This document shows positions 40,568-50,103 of a stretch of 64,000 bases of DNA, in pieces. Made by a program: the position numbers and the translations under genes. The notes beneath the pieces were generated by a model that searched no databases, was not told the DNA's origin, and saw only the letters and a list, made by a program, of their open reading frames with translations. Each line of letters starts with the position of its first letter. The first letter of the stretch is position 1. Source of the stretch: Actinomadura sp. J1-007 (GTDB lineage: Bacteria; Actinomycetota; Actinomycetes; Streptosporangiales; Streptosporangiaceae); NCBI RefSeq assembly GCF_009793335.1, contig NZ_WING01000001.1, positions 4,960,001 through 5,024,000 of the forward strand. The letters run 5' to 3'.

Positions 40568-42010
40568 GTGGACGACTCCACGTCCGCCCGCCCCGGCGGG
40601 ATCGTCGGCGTGCTGGCGGTGGCCGGCATCGTGGCCGCGCTCATGCAGACGCTGGTGGTGCCGCTGATCGGCGAGCTGCCCCGCCTGCTGCACACCTCCG
40701 CCGCCAACGCCTCGTGGGTGGTCACCGCGACGCTGCTGGCGGCGGCGGTCACCACGCCGGTGAGCGGCCGGCTCGGCGACCTGTACGGCAAGCGCCGCGT
40801 CCTGCTGGCCTGCACGGTCCCGCTCGTGGCGGGATCGGTGCTGTGCGCGGTGGCGGGCTCGCTGCCGCCGATGATCGTCGGCCGGGGGCTCCAGGGCATG
40901 GGCATGGGCCTGGTCCCGCTCGGCATCAGCGCGCTGCGCGACCTGCTGCCGCCCGAACGGCTCGGCGGGGCGATCGCGCTCATGAGCTCGTCCATGGGCA
41001 TCGGCGGCGCGCTCGGCCTGCCCGTCGCGGCGGCCGTGGCCGAGCACGCGAGCTGGCGGGTGCTGTTCTGGAGCTCGGCGGCGCTGAGCCTGCTGATCAC
41101 CGTCCTGATCTGGGCGCTGGTGCCCGCCACGCCCGCGCGGACGGCGGGACGGTTCGACGCGGTCGGCGCGGTCGGGCTCGGCGTCGGGCTGGTGTCCCTG
41201 CTGCTGGCGGTGTCCAAGGGCGCCGACTGGGGCTGGGCGAGCGGCACCACGCTCGGGCTGTTCGCCGTCGCGCTCGTCGTGCTGCTGGCGTGGGGCTGGT
41301 GGGAGCTGCGCTCGGACGACCCGCTCGTGGACCTGCGCGTCACCGCCCGGCGGCAGGTGCTGCTGACCAACGCGGCCTCGGTCGTGGTGGGCTTCTCGAT
41401 GTACGCCCAGTCGCTGATCGTCCCGCAGCTCCTCCAGCTCCCCGAGGCCACCGGGTACGGGCTCGGCCGCTCGATGCTGGCGGCGGGCCTCTGGATGGCC
41501 CCGGCCGGGCTCGTGATGATGGCGGTCTCGCCGGTCGGCGCGCGGCTGTCCGCGGCGCGCGGGCCGAAGACCACGCTGTGCGCCGGGAGCCTCGTCATCG
41601 CGCTCGGCTACGGCTCCTCGACCGTCCTGATGGGGACGGCGTGGGGCCTGATGATCGTCACGTGCGTGTGCGGCCTCGGCGTCGGGCTGGCGTACGGGGC
41701 GATGCCCGCCCTGATCATGGGCGCCGTGCCGCGTTCGGAGACCGCCTCGGCCAACAGCTTCAACACGCTGATGCGCTCCATCGGCACGTCGGTGTCGGCC
41801 GCGGTCGTCGGCGTCGTCCTCGCCCAGATGACGGTGCGCATGGGCGGGCACGAGCTGCCGTCGGAGGACGGCTTCCGCACCGGCATGCTGATCGGCTGCG
41901 GCGTCGCGCTCGCCGCCGCCGCGATCGCCCTCGCGCTCCCCGGACGCCCCGCGCGCCGTACCGGGGACGCGTCCGTTCCGGAGGAGGCGCCCGCCGGGTC
42001 GTCCGCCTGA
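40568..42010 (+). CDS. MFS drug exporter, DHA2 (14-TM, QacA/EmrB-like)
   Basis: A 480-residue permease with about 14 hydrophobic segments. Motif A-like loop: GRLGDLYGKRRVLLACTVPL; DHA2-typical GRGLQGMGMGLVPLGISALR and the motif-C region SSMGIGGALGLPVAAAVAEH. GTG at 40568 has GGGAG seven bases upstream; the open frame extends further but into the promoter. Proton-driven efflux of hydrophobic drugs or aromatic acids is the expected role. Confidence 0.88.
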   Translation: MDDSTSARPGGIVGVLAVAGIVAALMQTLVVPLIGELPRLLHTSAANASWVVTATLLAAAVTTPVSGRLGDLYGKRRVLLACTVPLVAGSVLCAVAGSLPPMIVGRGLQGMGMGLVPLGISALRDLLPPERLGGAIALMSSSMGIGGALGLPVAAAVAEHASWRVLFWSSAALSLLITVLIWALVPATPARTAGRFDAVGAVGLGVGLVSLLLAVSKGADWGWASGTTLGLFAVALVVLLAWGWWELRSDDPLVDLRVTARRQVLLTNAASVVVGFSMYAQSLIVPQLLQLPEATGYGLGRSMLAAGLWMAPAGLVMMAVSPVGARLSAARGPKTTLCAGSLVIALGYGSSTVLMGTAWGLMIVTCVCGLGVGLAYGAMPALIMGAVPRSETASANSFNTLMRSIGTSVSAAVVGVVLAQMTVRMGGHELPSEDGFRTGMLIGCGVALAAAAIALALPGRPARRTGDASVPEEAPAGSSA

Positions 42011-42023
42011 CGTACGCCCGAAC

Positions 42024-42056
42024 CGGCGGGCCGCGGCCGTGCGCCGCGACCCGCCG
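42024..42056. terminator. Bidirectional hairpin between convergent MFS and aminotransferase genes
   Basis: Arms of 14 bases (42024-42037 and 42043-42056; CGGCGGG pairs with CCCGCCG at the base) with one mismatch and a 5-base loop lie in the 63-base convergent gap. Confidence 0.6.
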
Positions 42057-42073
42057 CGGACGGGGGGACGGGG

Positions 42074-43152
42074 TCAGAGGAGAGCGGCGGCGGCCTCCAG
42101 GAACGCGTCGTTCTCGTGCGGGGCGCCGATGGTCACGCGGACGCCCGCGTCGGGGAACGCGCGCAGGATGATGCCGCGCTTCTCGCACTCCTTGGCGAAC
42201 GTCGCGGAGCGTTCGCCGAGCGGCAGCCAGAGGAAGTTGGCCTGGGAGTCGGGGACCGCCGCGCCCAGCGCCGCGAGCCGTTCGGTGACGCGGGAGCGCT
42301 CGGAGACGACCTCGGCCACGCGGTCGGTCAGCTCCTTCTCGGCGGCCGGTTCGAGGCAGGCGATCGCGGCGGCCTGCGCGACGGCGGACACCGAGAACGT
42401 CGTGACGACCTTGCGCAGGGTCGCGGTGACCGCCGGGTCGGCGACGCAGAAGCCGACGCGGAGCCCGGCGAGGCCGTACGCCTTGCTGAACGTCCGCAGC
42501 ACGGCCACGTTGTCGTACTCGCGGGCGAGGGCCAGGCCGTCCACCGCGTCGGGGGCCGTCACGAAGTGGCAGTACGCCTCGTCCAGGACGACCAGCACGT
42601 CGCGGGGGACGGCCTCCAGCAGGCGGCGCAGGGCGGCCTCGGGGACGTGCGTGCTGGTCGGGTTGTTCGGGGTGCAGACGACGACCATCCGCGTGCGGGG
42701 GTGAGGCCCGCGATCAGGTCGTCCACGTCGAGCGCGTGGTCGCGCAGGGGGACGCGCACCGCGGCGCCGCCGGCGATCACGGCCGCCGAGCCGTACACGC
42801 CGAACGTCGGCCAGCCGAAGAGGGTCTCGTCGCCCGGGTCGAGGACGGCGTCGGCCAGGTGGCGGACGAGGGCGACCGAGCCGCAGCCGACGGTGACCCG
42901 CTCGGCGTCCACCTCGAAGCGTTCGGCGATCGCGGCGATGAGCGCGCGGTTGTACATGTCCGGGTAGCGGTTGACGCCGGTCGCGGTGCGGGTCACCGCG
43001 TCCACGACGCTCGGCAGCGGGCCGAACGCCATCTCGTTGGACGCCAGTTTGATCGCCTCGTCCAGGCCCAGCTCGCGGGCCAGGTCCTCGGCGGTACGGC
43101 CCGGACGGTACGGGGGCAGGCCCGACAGGGCGGGACGGGTGGTGGCCGGCAT
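42074..43152 (-). pseudogene. HisC-type aminotransferase (aromatic/histidinol-phosphate), frameshifted
   Basis: A PLP fold-type I aminotransferase in two frames. The 5' part (43152 to about 42700) has LASNEMAFGPLPSVVDAV, NRYPDMY and VTVGCGSVALVRHL. The 3' part has MVVVCTPNNPTSTHVPEAAL, VLDEAYCHFV, the PLP lysine in RTFSKAYGLAGLRVGF and PDSQANFLWLPLG. The frames join at a run of five G (42697-42701, plus strand); one missing base explains it, and total length then matches the family (about 359 residues). It resembles the second HisC copies called aromatic amino acid transaminase (Pat). Downstream of the ABC lipoprotein on the same strand. Confidence 0.82.
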
Positions 43153-43266
43153 CGTTCTCCTTGGTGTGCGTGGACGGCGTGCGGCACGTCATGGACGGCG
43201 CGGAGCGTGGGGCGGTGCGCGTGCGGGCGGCCGGGCGGGCGGCCGCCCGCGAGCGGGGACGGCGCG

Positions 43267-44379
43267 TCAGCCCGCGGCGGAGCCGCCGAGGATCTTCTTG
43301 AGGGTGGCGGTCCCGGGGCCCCACAGCTTGCTCATCTCGGTGGGGTCGGGGGTGTCGAGCACCTTGAGGGTGTTCATCTCGGGCAGGTCGCCGCCGGTCC
43401 TGGTGCCGGGCATGAGGGGGTAGGTGCCGAGCTTGGCGAAGCCCTCCTGGGCCTCCTTGGCGTACAGCCAGTTCATGTAGAGCTCGGCGGCGGCCTGGTG
43501 CGGCGCGCCCTTCATGATCCCGTAGTAGTTGGGCTCGATCACCACGCCGTCCTTCGGGTAGACGAACGTGAGCGGCGCGCCCTTCTTCTTGTCGCCCGCG
43601 TAGAAGTTGTAGATGTTCACGAGCGAGATGGCGTACTGGCCCTGCGCGACGGCGGTGTTGGCGAGCTCCAGCTCGCTCTTGACGGCGAGCTGGTTGGCCT
43701 TGACGCGGCGCAGCCAGTCGTCGTTGATCGTCCCGCCGGCGCGGAGCTTGAGCAGGAGGTCGGACGTCGCGCTCGGCTGGCTCGGGTCGCCGGAGGCGAT
43801 CTGCCCCTTCCACTTCGGGTCGGCGAGGTCGGCCCAGGTCGCGGGCGCCTCGGCGGCCTTGACCTTGGTGTTGTTGTAGGTGAAGCCGAAGACGGTGCCG
43901 GACACGCCCCAGAGCATCCCGGTCTTCTCGCGGAACTCCTGCGGCAGCTTCACGGCGGTGAAGGGCGTGCTCTTGGCGTAGTAGCCCTTCTCCAGGTAGG
44001 CGTACGTGGTGTTCTCCACGATGTCCACGATGTGCTTGTTGGTGGAGAACTCGGTGGCCAGCCGCGATTCGAGCTGCGCGCCGGTGTAGGGCTGCGCGGT
44101 GACCTTGATCCCCGGGAAGCGGTCGGCGAACGACTCGTTGATCGCCTTGTTGTTGGCCTGGTTCGGGCCGTACACGACCAGCTTGGTCTGCTTGCCGTCC
44201 ACGGCCTTCTTGTAGAGGTCGCGCATCTGCTGCTCGGCGGTCTTGTCGAGCCCGAGCGGGGCGAGGTCGAGCTTCCCCGCGTCGACGGGCTTGGACCCGG
44301 ACGACGAGCAGGCGGCCGACCCGGTGGCGACCAGGGCCAGGGCGATGATCGCGACGCCGGTGCGCTTCGCTGTTCTCAT
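43267..44379 (-). CDS. ABC transporter substrate-binding lipoprotein (iron/organic-ion class)
   Basis: A 370-residue lipoprotein: basic start, hydrophobic helix and lipobox ATGSAACSSS (Cys about residue 24). The mature part is a type 2 periplasmic-binding fold with LVVYGPNQANNKAINESFAD, TEFSTNKHIVDIVENTTYAY, GFTYNNTKVKAAEAPATWAD and AAELYMNWLYAKEAQEGF, as in FbpA/AfuA/PotD-like proteins. It follows the fused permease by 162 bases. Substrate could be Fe(III), a phosphonate, or an organic acid tied to the catabolic genes; no residue settles this. Confidence 0.88.
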   Translation of the reverse strand: MRTAKRTGVAIIALALVATGSAACSSSGSKPVDAGKLDLAPLGLDKTAEQQMRDLYKKAVDGKQTKLVVYGPNQANNKAINESFADRFPGIKVTAQPYTGAQLESRLATEFSTNKHIVDIVENTTYAYLEKGYYAKSTPFTAVKLPQEFREKTGMLWGVSGTVFGFTYNNTKVKAAEAPATWADLADPKWKGQIASGDPSQPSATSDLLLKLRAGGTINDDWLRRVKANQLAVKSELELANTAVAQGQYAISLVNIYNFYAGDKKKGAPLTFVYPKDGVVIEPNYYGIMKGAPHQAAAELYMNWLYAKEAQEGFAKLGTYPLMPGTRTGGDLPEMNTLKVLDTPDPTEMSKLWGPGTATLKKILGGSAAG

Positions 44380-44541
44380 GCGCGGTTCTCCTAGAGAGTG
44401 CCGAAAAAGGCAGGGGAGGGGACACCTGTCGCCCCGACGACAGGGAGGGCGGTGGCGGGGGGCGGGTCAGGTGGCGGCGGGTCGGAGGGGGAGGCGGGCC
44501 CGGAGGCGGGACGGCCGCGAGGGCGGCGGGTCGGCGGCGGG

Positions 44542-46386
44542 TCAGAGGACGGCGGCCCCGCCGGACGGCCCGGTGGCCCCCGAGGTCCCGGACGGCCCGG
44601 CGGCGCGCGCGGCCGAGCGGTGGCGCGCCCGGCGGCGCAGCGCGAACGCCCCGCGGACGGCGCCCGCCAGGATGCCGGCCGCGAGCAGGACGGTGAGGAT
44701 GACGCAGAAGACGGCGGCCGACTTGGTGACGTCGCCCTGCTTGTAGAGCTCCAGCACGACGACGGACACGGTGCTGCTGTCGGGCGAGGCGAGGAGCACG
44801 GGCACCGCGAGGTTGCCGGCGATGAGGATCCCGGCGAGCAGCCAGCCCGACAGCAGGCTCGGGGTGATCAGCGGGATCACCATCCGGCAGAACGCGCGGA
44901 CCCGTCCGGCGCCGCTCATCCGGGCCGCCTCCTCCAGGTCGCCCGGGACCTGGACGAGCGCGCCCTCCGCCGAGCGCATCGCCACCGGGATCGCGCTGAC
45001 GAACAGCCCGATCAGCAGGATCCACACCGTCGCGTACAGCTTGGCGAGGCCCGGCACGGTCAGGTACGACCACATCATGCCGAGGCCCAGCACGACGCCC
45101 GGCAGCGCCATCGGCATCCACGTCGAGAACGAGATGAACCGGGTGACCGCGCCGCCCGTCGTGTTCACCACCTTGGTCAGCACGAGCGCGGCGGCGATCG
45201 CCGCGAGGCCGCCGAACACCGCGAGGTAGGCGGTGTTCTCCAGCGCCGACACGACCTCCGGGTCCTCGAAGATCGCATGGTAGTTGTCCAGCGTCCAGGA
45301 CTGGAACAGCCCGAAGAACGGCTGGAGCGAGCCCAGGTAGAGCTGGACGAGGGGCAGCACGAGCGCGAGCAGGGTGAACACGACGATCGCGAGGGTGCAC
45401 GCCCAGCGCGCCGGGCCGAGCCGCCACCGGCCCGTCCGGTAGGTCTTGCCGCTGATCGTGGTGAAGCGGCGCCGCCCGAGCAGCTTGGCCTGGACGACGA
45501 TCAGCGCGGTGACCAGCGCGATCAGCATCAGCGCGAGCGAGCTGGCCTGGGCGTACTGACCGCCGAAGGTGGCGTTGATGTAGTTGTAGATCTGCGTCGG
45601 CAGCACCCGGATCCCGGCGGGCAGGCCGATGATCGCGGGGATGTCGAAGCCCTCCAGGAACGCGATGAGGGTGAGCAGCGACGCCGAGCTGATCGCGGGC
45701 GTCAGCATCGGGATGTGGATGCGGAAGAACGTGCGGATCCGGCCCGCGCCGGAGATCAGCGACGCCTCCTCGACGGAGCGGTCCATGGTCAGGAACGGCC
45801 CGAGGACCATGAAGTAGCTGAACGACGCGGCCTTGAGCGAGCAGACCAGGATCAGCCCGTACCAGGACTCGACGTTGAACGGCCCGCCGGACGAGCCCGC
45901 GTCGGAGCCGGTGATCCACGCGAGCCCCTGGTTGAGCATGCCGACGCGCTTGTTGCCGAGCATGTCCCAGGCGATCGCGAAGAACATCGGCGGCATCGCG
46001 AGCACGAGCACCATCACGGGCGTGACGACCTGCCGCAGCGGGGTGTCGGTGCGGGCGACGACCCAGGCGAAGAACAGGGCGATCAGCGTCGACAGGACGG
46101 TGACCGAGACGGCGAGCACGACGGTCTGCCAGAGCACCGAGTACGTGGAGCCGTCGGTGTAGACCTTCGCGATCCGCCCGGCGGTCCAGGTGTTGCCGGC
46201 CTGTCCGGGCAGGGCGGTGCGGAACGCGCCGACCGCGACCATGACGACGGGCCACAGGAAGAAGAAGGCACAGGTCAGGGCGATCAGGATGCGGACCGGG
46301 CCGAACCGGCGGGCGAGCCGGACGGGGCCTGCCCGGCCCGGACCGCGCGCCGGACCGAGGTCGACCGGGGGTGCGGTCGCGGCCAT
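44542..46386 (-). CDS. Fused ABC importer permease (two BPD domains, FbpB-like)
   Basis: A 614-residue protein with about 12 hydrophobic segments in two homologous halves. Each half carries an EAA-like loop: VEEASLISGAGRIRTFFRIH in the first and LEEAARMSGAGRVRAFCRMV in the second, which dock onto the ATPase. ATG at 46386 has GAGGAGG upstream, whereas the longer open frame would begin in the promoter. There is no ATPase gene beside it; the PotA-like ATPase at 35.8 kb is the best candidate. Operon order is permease, lipoprotein, aminotransferase. Confidence 0.9.
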   Translation of the reverse strand: MAATAPPVDLGPARGPGRAGPVRLARRFGPVRILIALTCAFFFLWPVVMVAVGAFRTALPGQAGNTWTAGRIAKVYTDGSTYSVLWQTVVLAVSVTVLSTLIALFFAWVVARTDTPLRQVVTPVMVLVLAMPPMFFAIAWDMLGNKRVGMLNQGLAWITGSDAGSSGGPFNVESWYGLILVCSLKAASFSYFMVLGPFLTMDRSVEEASLISGAGRIRTFFRIHIPMLTPAISSASLLTLIAFLEGFDIPAIIGLPAGIRVLPTQIYNYINATFGGQYAQASSLALMLIALVTALIVVQAKLLGRRRFTTISGKTYRTGRWRLGPARWACTLAIVVFTLLALVLPLVQLYLGSLQPFFGLFQSWTLDNYHAIFEDPEVVSALENTAYLAVFGGLAAIAAALVLTKVVNTTGGAVTRFISFSTWMPMALPGVVLGLGMMWSYLTVPGLAKLYATVWILLIGLFVSAIPVAMRSAEGALVQVPGDLEEAARMSGAGRVRAFCRMVIPLITPSLLSGWLLAGILIAGNLAVPVLLASPDSSTVSVVVLELYKQGDVTKSAAVFCVILTVLLAAGILAGAVRGAFALRRRARHRSAARAAGPSGTSGATGPSGGAAVL

Positions 46387-46593
46387 GACGCCTCCTCTGG
46401 GGGTGTGGGCGGGACCCGGCGGGGCGCGGCGCAGGGACGCGGGGCACGGGGACGGGACGCGGAGCGGACGGGGCGGCGCCCCGTACGGGGCGTGCGGCGT
46501 CCGGCCTCCGGGATCCGGCGTCCGCCGTGCGGCGCGTTCACGCGGAGCGCGGGGTGCGGGCCCGGCAGAGGGTCTGCCGAAAAACAATTTAAG

Positions 46594-46622
46594 ATATAAT
46601 GTTTAGTCCAGAGGGGTGTCAA
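46594..46622 (-). promoter_or_regulatory. Promoter of the permease operon
   Basis: On the minus strand TTGACA (46622-46617) and TTATAT (46599-46594) are separated by 17 bases within the only AT-rich patch of the 396-base divergent gap. This is a strong match for a housekeeping promoter directed at the permease gene. Confidence 0.6.
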
Positions 46623-46740
46623 TGGGTCGGCCGGAACTCGATCCGAAGCCGTCACCTGTGTCCCACATCATCACCCTCGTCCCTTGACATCACTGAATGT
46701 GGCGTATGGGGCTGTCTTGCGCCAAGGACCGGGGCTGAAG

Positions 46741-46761
46741 TAAAACTGTCATACAGTTTTA
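46741..46761. promoter_or_regulatory. Perfect 21-base palindromic operator before the ThDP enzyme gene
   Basis: TAAAACTGT and ACAGTTTTA are exact inverted repeats around a 3-base centre. The site lies 21 bases before the ATG of the ThDP-enzyme gene and about 50 bases after a TTGACA at 46684-46689. It fits a dimeric GntR-, IclR- or TetR-type repressor. The binding protein is not identified. Confidence 0.65.
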
Positions 46762-46782
46762 ACTCTAGCCCTGGAGGTCCAG

Positions 46783-48423
46783 ATGGAGATGACCGGCGGA
46801 CAGGCGCTGGCCGGACAGCTCGTGCGCGAGGGGGTCGACCAGATCTTCGGGGTGCCGGGCGTCCAGCTCGACCACGCGGTCGACGGCCTGGCCTCCGCGG
46901 GCGCGGGCATCCGGTTCCGCAACACCCGGCACGAGCAGGCCGCGTCGTACATGGCCGACGGCTACGCCCGCTCGACGGGCGACGTCGGCGTGTGCCTGGT
47001 GGTGCCCGGTCCCGGCCTGCTGAACGCCATGGCGGGCCTCGCCACCGCGTACTCGTGCTCGTCGCCGGTCCTGTGCGTCAGCGGGCAGATCCCCTCGGCC
47101 GCGATCGGCAAGGGCCTCGGGATGCTGCACGAGGTCAACGACCAGACCCGCACGCTCGGCACCGTGACCAAGTGGACCGGCATGGCGCGCACGCCCGCCG
47201 AGGTGCCGCAGGTGATCCGCGAGGCGTTCCGGCGGCTGCGCTCCGGGCGCCCGCAGCCGGTGGGCGTCGAGATCCCGCCGGACGTCCTCCAGGCGAGCGC
47301 CGACGTCTCGCTGGTCGAGCCCGGCGACGACCGCGACCCGGTCGTTCCCGACGCGGACGCGATCGAGCGCGCCGCCGCCGTGCTGCGCGGCGCGTCCCGT
47401 CCCGTGATCTACGTCGGCGGCGGCGTCCCGGCCGGCGACGCGGGCGAGCCGCTGCGCCGCCTCGCCGAACTGCTCGAAGCGCCCGTCGTGATGAGCGAGC
47501 ACGGCCGCGGCTCCCTGTCCGACCGGCACCGCCTCGCGCTCACCCAGCTCGGGGGCCGCGAGGTGCTGCCCGGCGCCGACGCCGTCCTCGTCGTCGGCAG
47601 CCGCTTCCTGAACGGCCAGGGCCGGCAGGTCGCCGTCCCCGCCTCCGCCAAGGTCGTCCTGCTGAACGCCGACGCGCACGACCTCGGCGCGCCCCGTACC
47701 GCCGAGGTCGCGGTGCACGGCGACGCCGCGCTCGGCCTGGACGCGCTCGCCGAGAGCCTCTCCGGGCTCCCCGCCCGGCCGCGCCGCGACGCCGAGCTGG
47801 ACGAGGTCCGCGCCCTGTGCGCCAAGCAGATCGCCGAGATCGAGCCGCAGCTGTCGTGGGTGCGCGCCCTGCGCGGCGCGATCCCCGACGACGGCATCCT
47901 GGTGAACGAGCTGACGCAGGTCGGCTACCTCTCCCAGCTCGCGTACCCGGTGTACGGGCCGCGCACCTACCTCACCCCCGGCTACCAGGGCACGCTCGGG
48001 TACGGGTTCGCGACCGCGCTCGGCGCGAAGGCCGCCAACCCCGGCAAGGCCGTGGTGTCGATCACCGGCGACGGCGGGTTCGGCTGGAACCTCCAGGAGC
48101 TGTCCACCGCCCGCGCCCACGGCATCGGGCTGGTCACGGTCGTGTTCGACGACGGCGCGTTCGGCAACGTGCGCCGCACGCAGAAGACCCGCTTCGAGGG
48201 CCGGGTGCTCGGCACGACCCTCGCCAACCCCGACTTCGTCGCGCTCGCCTCCGCGTTCGGCGTCCGCGGCGAGCGCGCGACCACGCCGGACGAGCTCGGC
48301 GGCGTGCTCGCCGACGCGCTGTCGGGCGACGAGCCCGCACTGATCCACGTGCCGGTCGGCGAGATGCCGTCCGCCTGGCACCTCATCCACGACTTCCTCG
48401 CCCGTCCCCGAGTGGAGAGCTGA
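46783..48423 (+). CDS. Thiamine diphosphate-dependent enzyme (acetolactate synthase/decarboxylase-like)
   Basis: A 546-residue three-domain ThDP enzyme. The N-terminal PYR domain has the catalytic Glu in RNTRHEQAASYMADGYAR and GPGLLNAMAGLATAYSCSSP. A central domain follows. The C-terminal PP domain has the ThDP motif from GDGGFGWNLQELSTA to VVFDDGAFGN. GGAGG stands five bases before the ATG. It resembles the broad acetolactate-synthase-like group, which includes benzoylformate and other 2-oxoacid decarboxylases. The adjacent aldehyde dehydrogenase (3-base gap) suggests a decarboxylase that releases an aldehyde for oxidation. Confidence 0.85.
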   Translation: MEMTGGQALAGQLVREGVDQIFGVPGVQLDHAVDGLASAGAGIRFRNTRHEQAASYMADGYARSTGDVGVCLVVPGPGLLNAMAGLATAYSCSSPVLCVSGQIPSAAIGKGLGMLHEVNDQTRTLGTVTKWTGMARTPAEVPQVIREAFRRLRSGRPQPVGVEIPPDVLQASADVSLVEPGDDRDPVVPDADAIERAAAVLRGASRPVIYVGGGVPAGDAGEPLRRLAELLEAPVVMSEHGRGSLSDRHRLALTQLGGREVLPGADAVLVVGSRFLNGQGRQVAVPASAKVVLLNADAHDLGAPRTAEVAVHGDAALGLDALAESLSGLPARPRRDAELDEVRALCAKQIAEIEPQLSWVRALRGAIPDDGILVNELTQVGYLSQLAYPVYGPRTYLTPGYQGTLGYGFATALGAKAANPGKAVVSITGDGGFGWNLQELSTARAHGIGLVTVVFDDGAFGNVRRTQKTRFEGRVLGTTLANPDFVALASAFGVRGERATTPDELGGVLADALSGDEPALIHVPVGEMPSAWHLIHDFLARPRVES

Positions 48424-48426
48424 CCG

Positions 48427-49874
48427 ATGGCAGCGGTGATCGAGCACAAGGAGATCTACGTCGGCGGCGCCTGGAGCGCGCCCGCCGGAAGCGGCGTGAT
48501 CGAGGTCCTGGACCCGTCGAACGACCGGGTCGTCGGCGTCGTCCCCGAGGGCACGGCCGCCGATGTGGACCGCGCGGTGGCGGCGGCGCGCGAGGCGTTC
48601 GAGGGCTGGGCCGCGACGCCCGCCGCCGACCGCGTCGCGCTGCTCGACCGGGTGCGCGCCGCGCTGTCGGACCGTTCCACCGAGGTGGCCGACCTGATCA
48701 GCGCGGAGATGGGCGCGCCGCGCTGGTTCGCGCGGGTGTCGCAGGTGTCGATGCCGCTCAAGGACTTCGACTTCGCGGCCCGCTCGATGGAGGAGATCGC
48801 GGCGGCGGGGGAGGAGGAGATCGGCCCGACGCTCGTCGTCCGCGAGCCGGTCGGCGTCGTCGGCTGCATCACCCCGTGGAACTTCCCGCTCCACCAGATC
48901 GCGGCGAAGGTCGCCCCGGCGCTCGCGGCGGGCTGCACGGTCGTGCTCAAGCCGAGCGAGGTCGCGCCGCTGAACGCGTTCGTCCTGGCGGAGCTGTTCC
49001 ACGCGGCGGGCGCGCCGCCCGGCGTGTTCAACCTGGTCACCGGGTACGGCGAGCCGGTCGGCGAGGCCATCGCCGGGCACCCGGGCATCGACATGGTGAG
49101 CTTCACCGGCTCGACCCGCGCGGGCCGCCGCGTCGCCGCGCTGGCCGCGCCGACGCTGAAGAAGGTCGCGCTGGAGCTCGGGGCAAGTCGGCCAACGTCG
49201 TCCTCGACGACGCCGACCTGGACGCGGTGGTCCCGACGGCGGTCAAGCAGTGCTACGCCAACTCGGGGCAGGCGTGCGCGTCGCTGTCGCGCCTGCTCGT
49301 CCCGCGCGCGCTGCTCGCGGACGCCGAGCGCAAGGCCGTCGCGGCGGCGCGGGAGTGGACGGTCGGCGACCCCCGCGACGACGCGAGCAAACTCGGGCCG
49401 GTCGCGTCGCGGGCGCAGCAGGAGCGCGTGCGCGGGTTCGTGGCCTCGGCCGTCGAGGAGGGCGCGCGGCTGCTGCTCGGCGGCGCGGAGCCGCCGGACG
49501 GGCTGGACGGCGGCGCGTACGTCCGGCCCACCGTGTTCAGCGACGTCACGCCGGAGATGCAGATCGCGCGCGAGGAGGTCTTCGGGCCCGTTCTGGCGAT
49601 CATGGCGTACGACTCGGAGGACGAGGCCGCGCGGATCGCCAACGGCACCGACTACGGGCTGTCGGGCGGCGTCTGGTCGGCCGACCACGACCGGGCCGTC
49701 GCGTTCGCGCGGCGGCTGCGCACCGGCCAGGTCGTCGTCAACGGCGAGCCGCTCAACCTGCGCGCCCCGTTCGGCGGCTACAAGCAGTCGGGCCTCGGGC
49801 GCGAGTACGGCCGGTACGGGCTGGAGGAGTACTTCGAGACCAAGGCGCTCCAGGGCGGCGTCCGCCCGTCCTGA
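48427..49874 (+). pseudogene. NAD-dependent aldehyde dehydrogenase, frameshifted
   Basis: ALDH in two frames. The first 253 codons include GVVGCITPWNFPLHQIAAKV, VSFTGSTRAGRRVAALAAP and KVALELG. The sequence then continues one frame over with KSANVVLDDADLDAVVP, the catalytic Cys in NSGQACASLSRLLV, EEVFGPVLAIMAY and APFGGYKQSGLGREYG. The switch is at a run of four G (49180-49183); one more G gives LELGGKSANVV, exactly the family consensus. Otherwise full length (about 482 residues). Probably intact in the living strain; partner of the ThDP enzyme. Confidence 0.85.
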
Positions 49875-49977
49875 CCGCCCTTCCCGACCGCCCTTCCCGA
49901 CCCGCGCGCCCGCCGCCGCGCCGCGCGCCCCGCCACGACCTGGCGGGACGCGGCGCGGCGGGCGGAGCGTGCGCGCG

Positions 49978-50014
49978 AGCCCCCGGTGCCACGACCCCGG
50001 CACCGGGGGCTTTT
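49978..50014 (+). terminator. Strong rho-independent terminator
   Basis: A 13-base perfect stem (AGCCCCCGGTGCC and complement) with an 8-base loop, followed by TTTT. It ends the ThDP-enzyme/aldehyde dehydrogenase transcript and is the clearest terminator in the window. Confidence 0.85.
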
Positions 50015-50029
50015 CCTTGATCACGACCA

Positions 50030-50061
50030 TTGACCTAAAGATATGACCTTTATATGGTTAG
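50030..50061 (+). promoter_or_regulatory. Promoter and dyad ahead of the Rieske/amidohydrolase cassette
   Basis: TTGACC (50030-50035) and TATGGT (50053-50058) are 17 bases apart. A dyad with arms CTAAAGATAT (50035-50044) and ATATGGTTAG (50052-50061), complementary at 8 of 10 positions, spans the spacer and -10 region, as expected for a repressor site. The regulator is unknown. Confidence 0.5.
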
Positions 50062-50103
50062 TGCGTTCCTAGCCGCAGTGGGAGCCCACTGAGGAGAGAG
50101 GGG

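Noticed and set aside
38476..41598. A 1040-codon minus-strand frame across the kinase, MarR and MFS genes
   Set aside because: It runs through three genes with clear domains in other frames; its translation is low complexity.
42074..46447. A 1457-codon minus-strand frame
   Set aside because: Only its last part is real (3' half of the frameshifted aminotransferase); the rest is an out-of-frame reading of the permease and lipoprotein genes.
46783..48423. Calling the ThDP enzyme the biosynthetic acetolactate synthase IlvB
   Set aside because: No small regulatory subunit or branched-chain genes nearby, and it is coupled to an aldehyde dehydrogenase, which fits a catabolic decarboxylase better.
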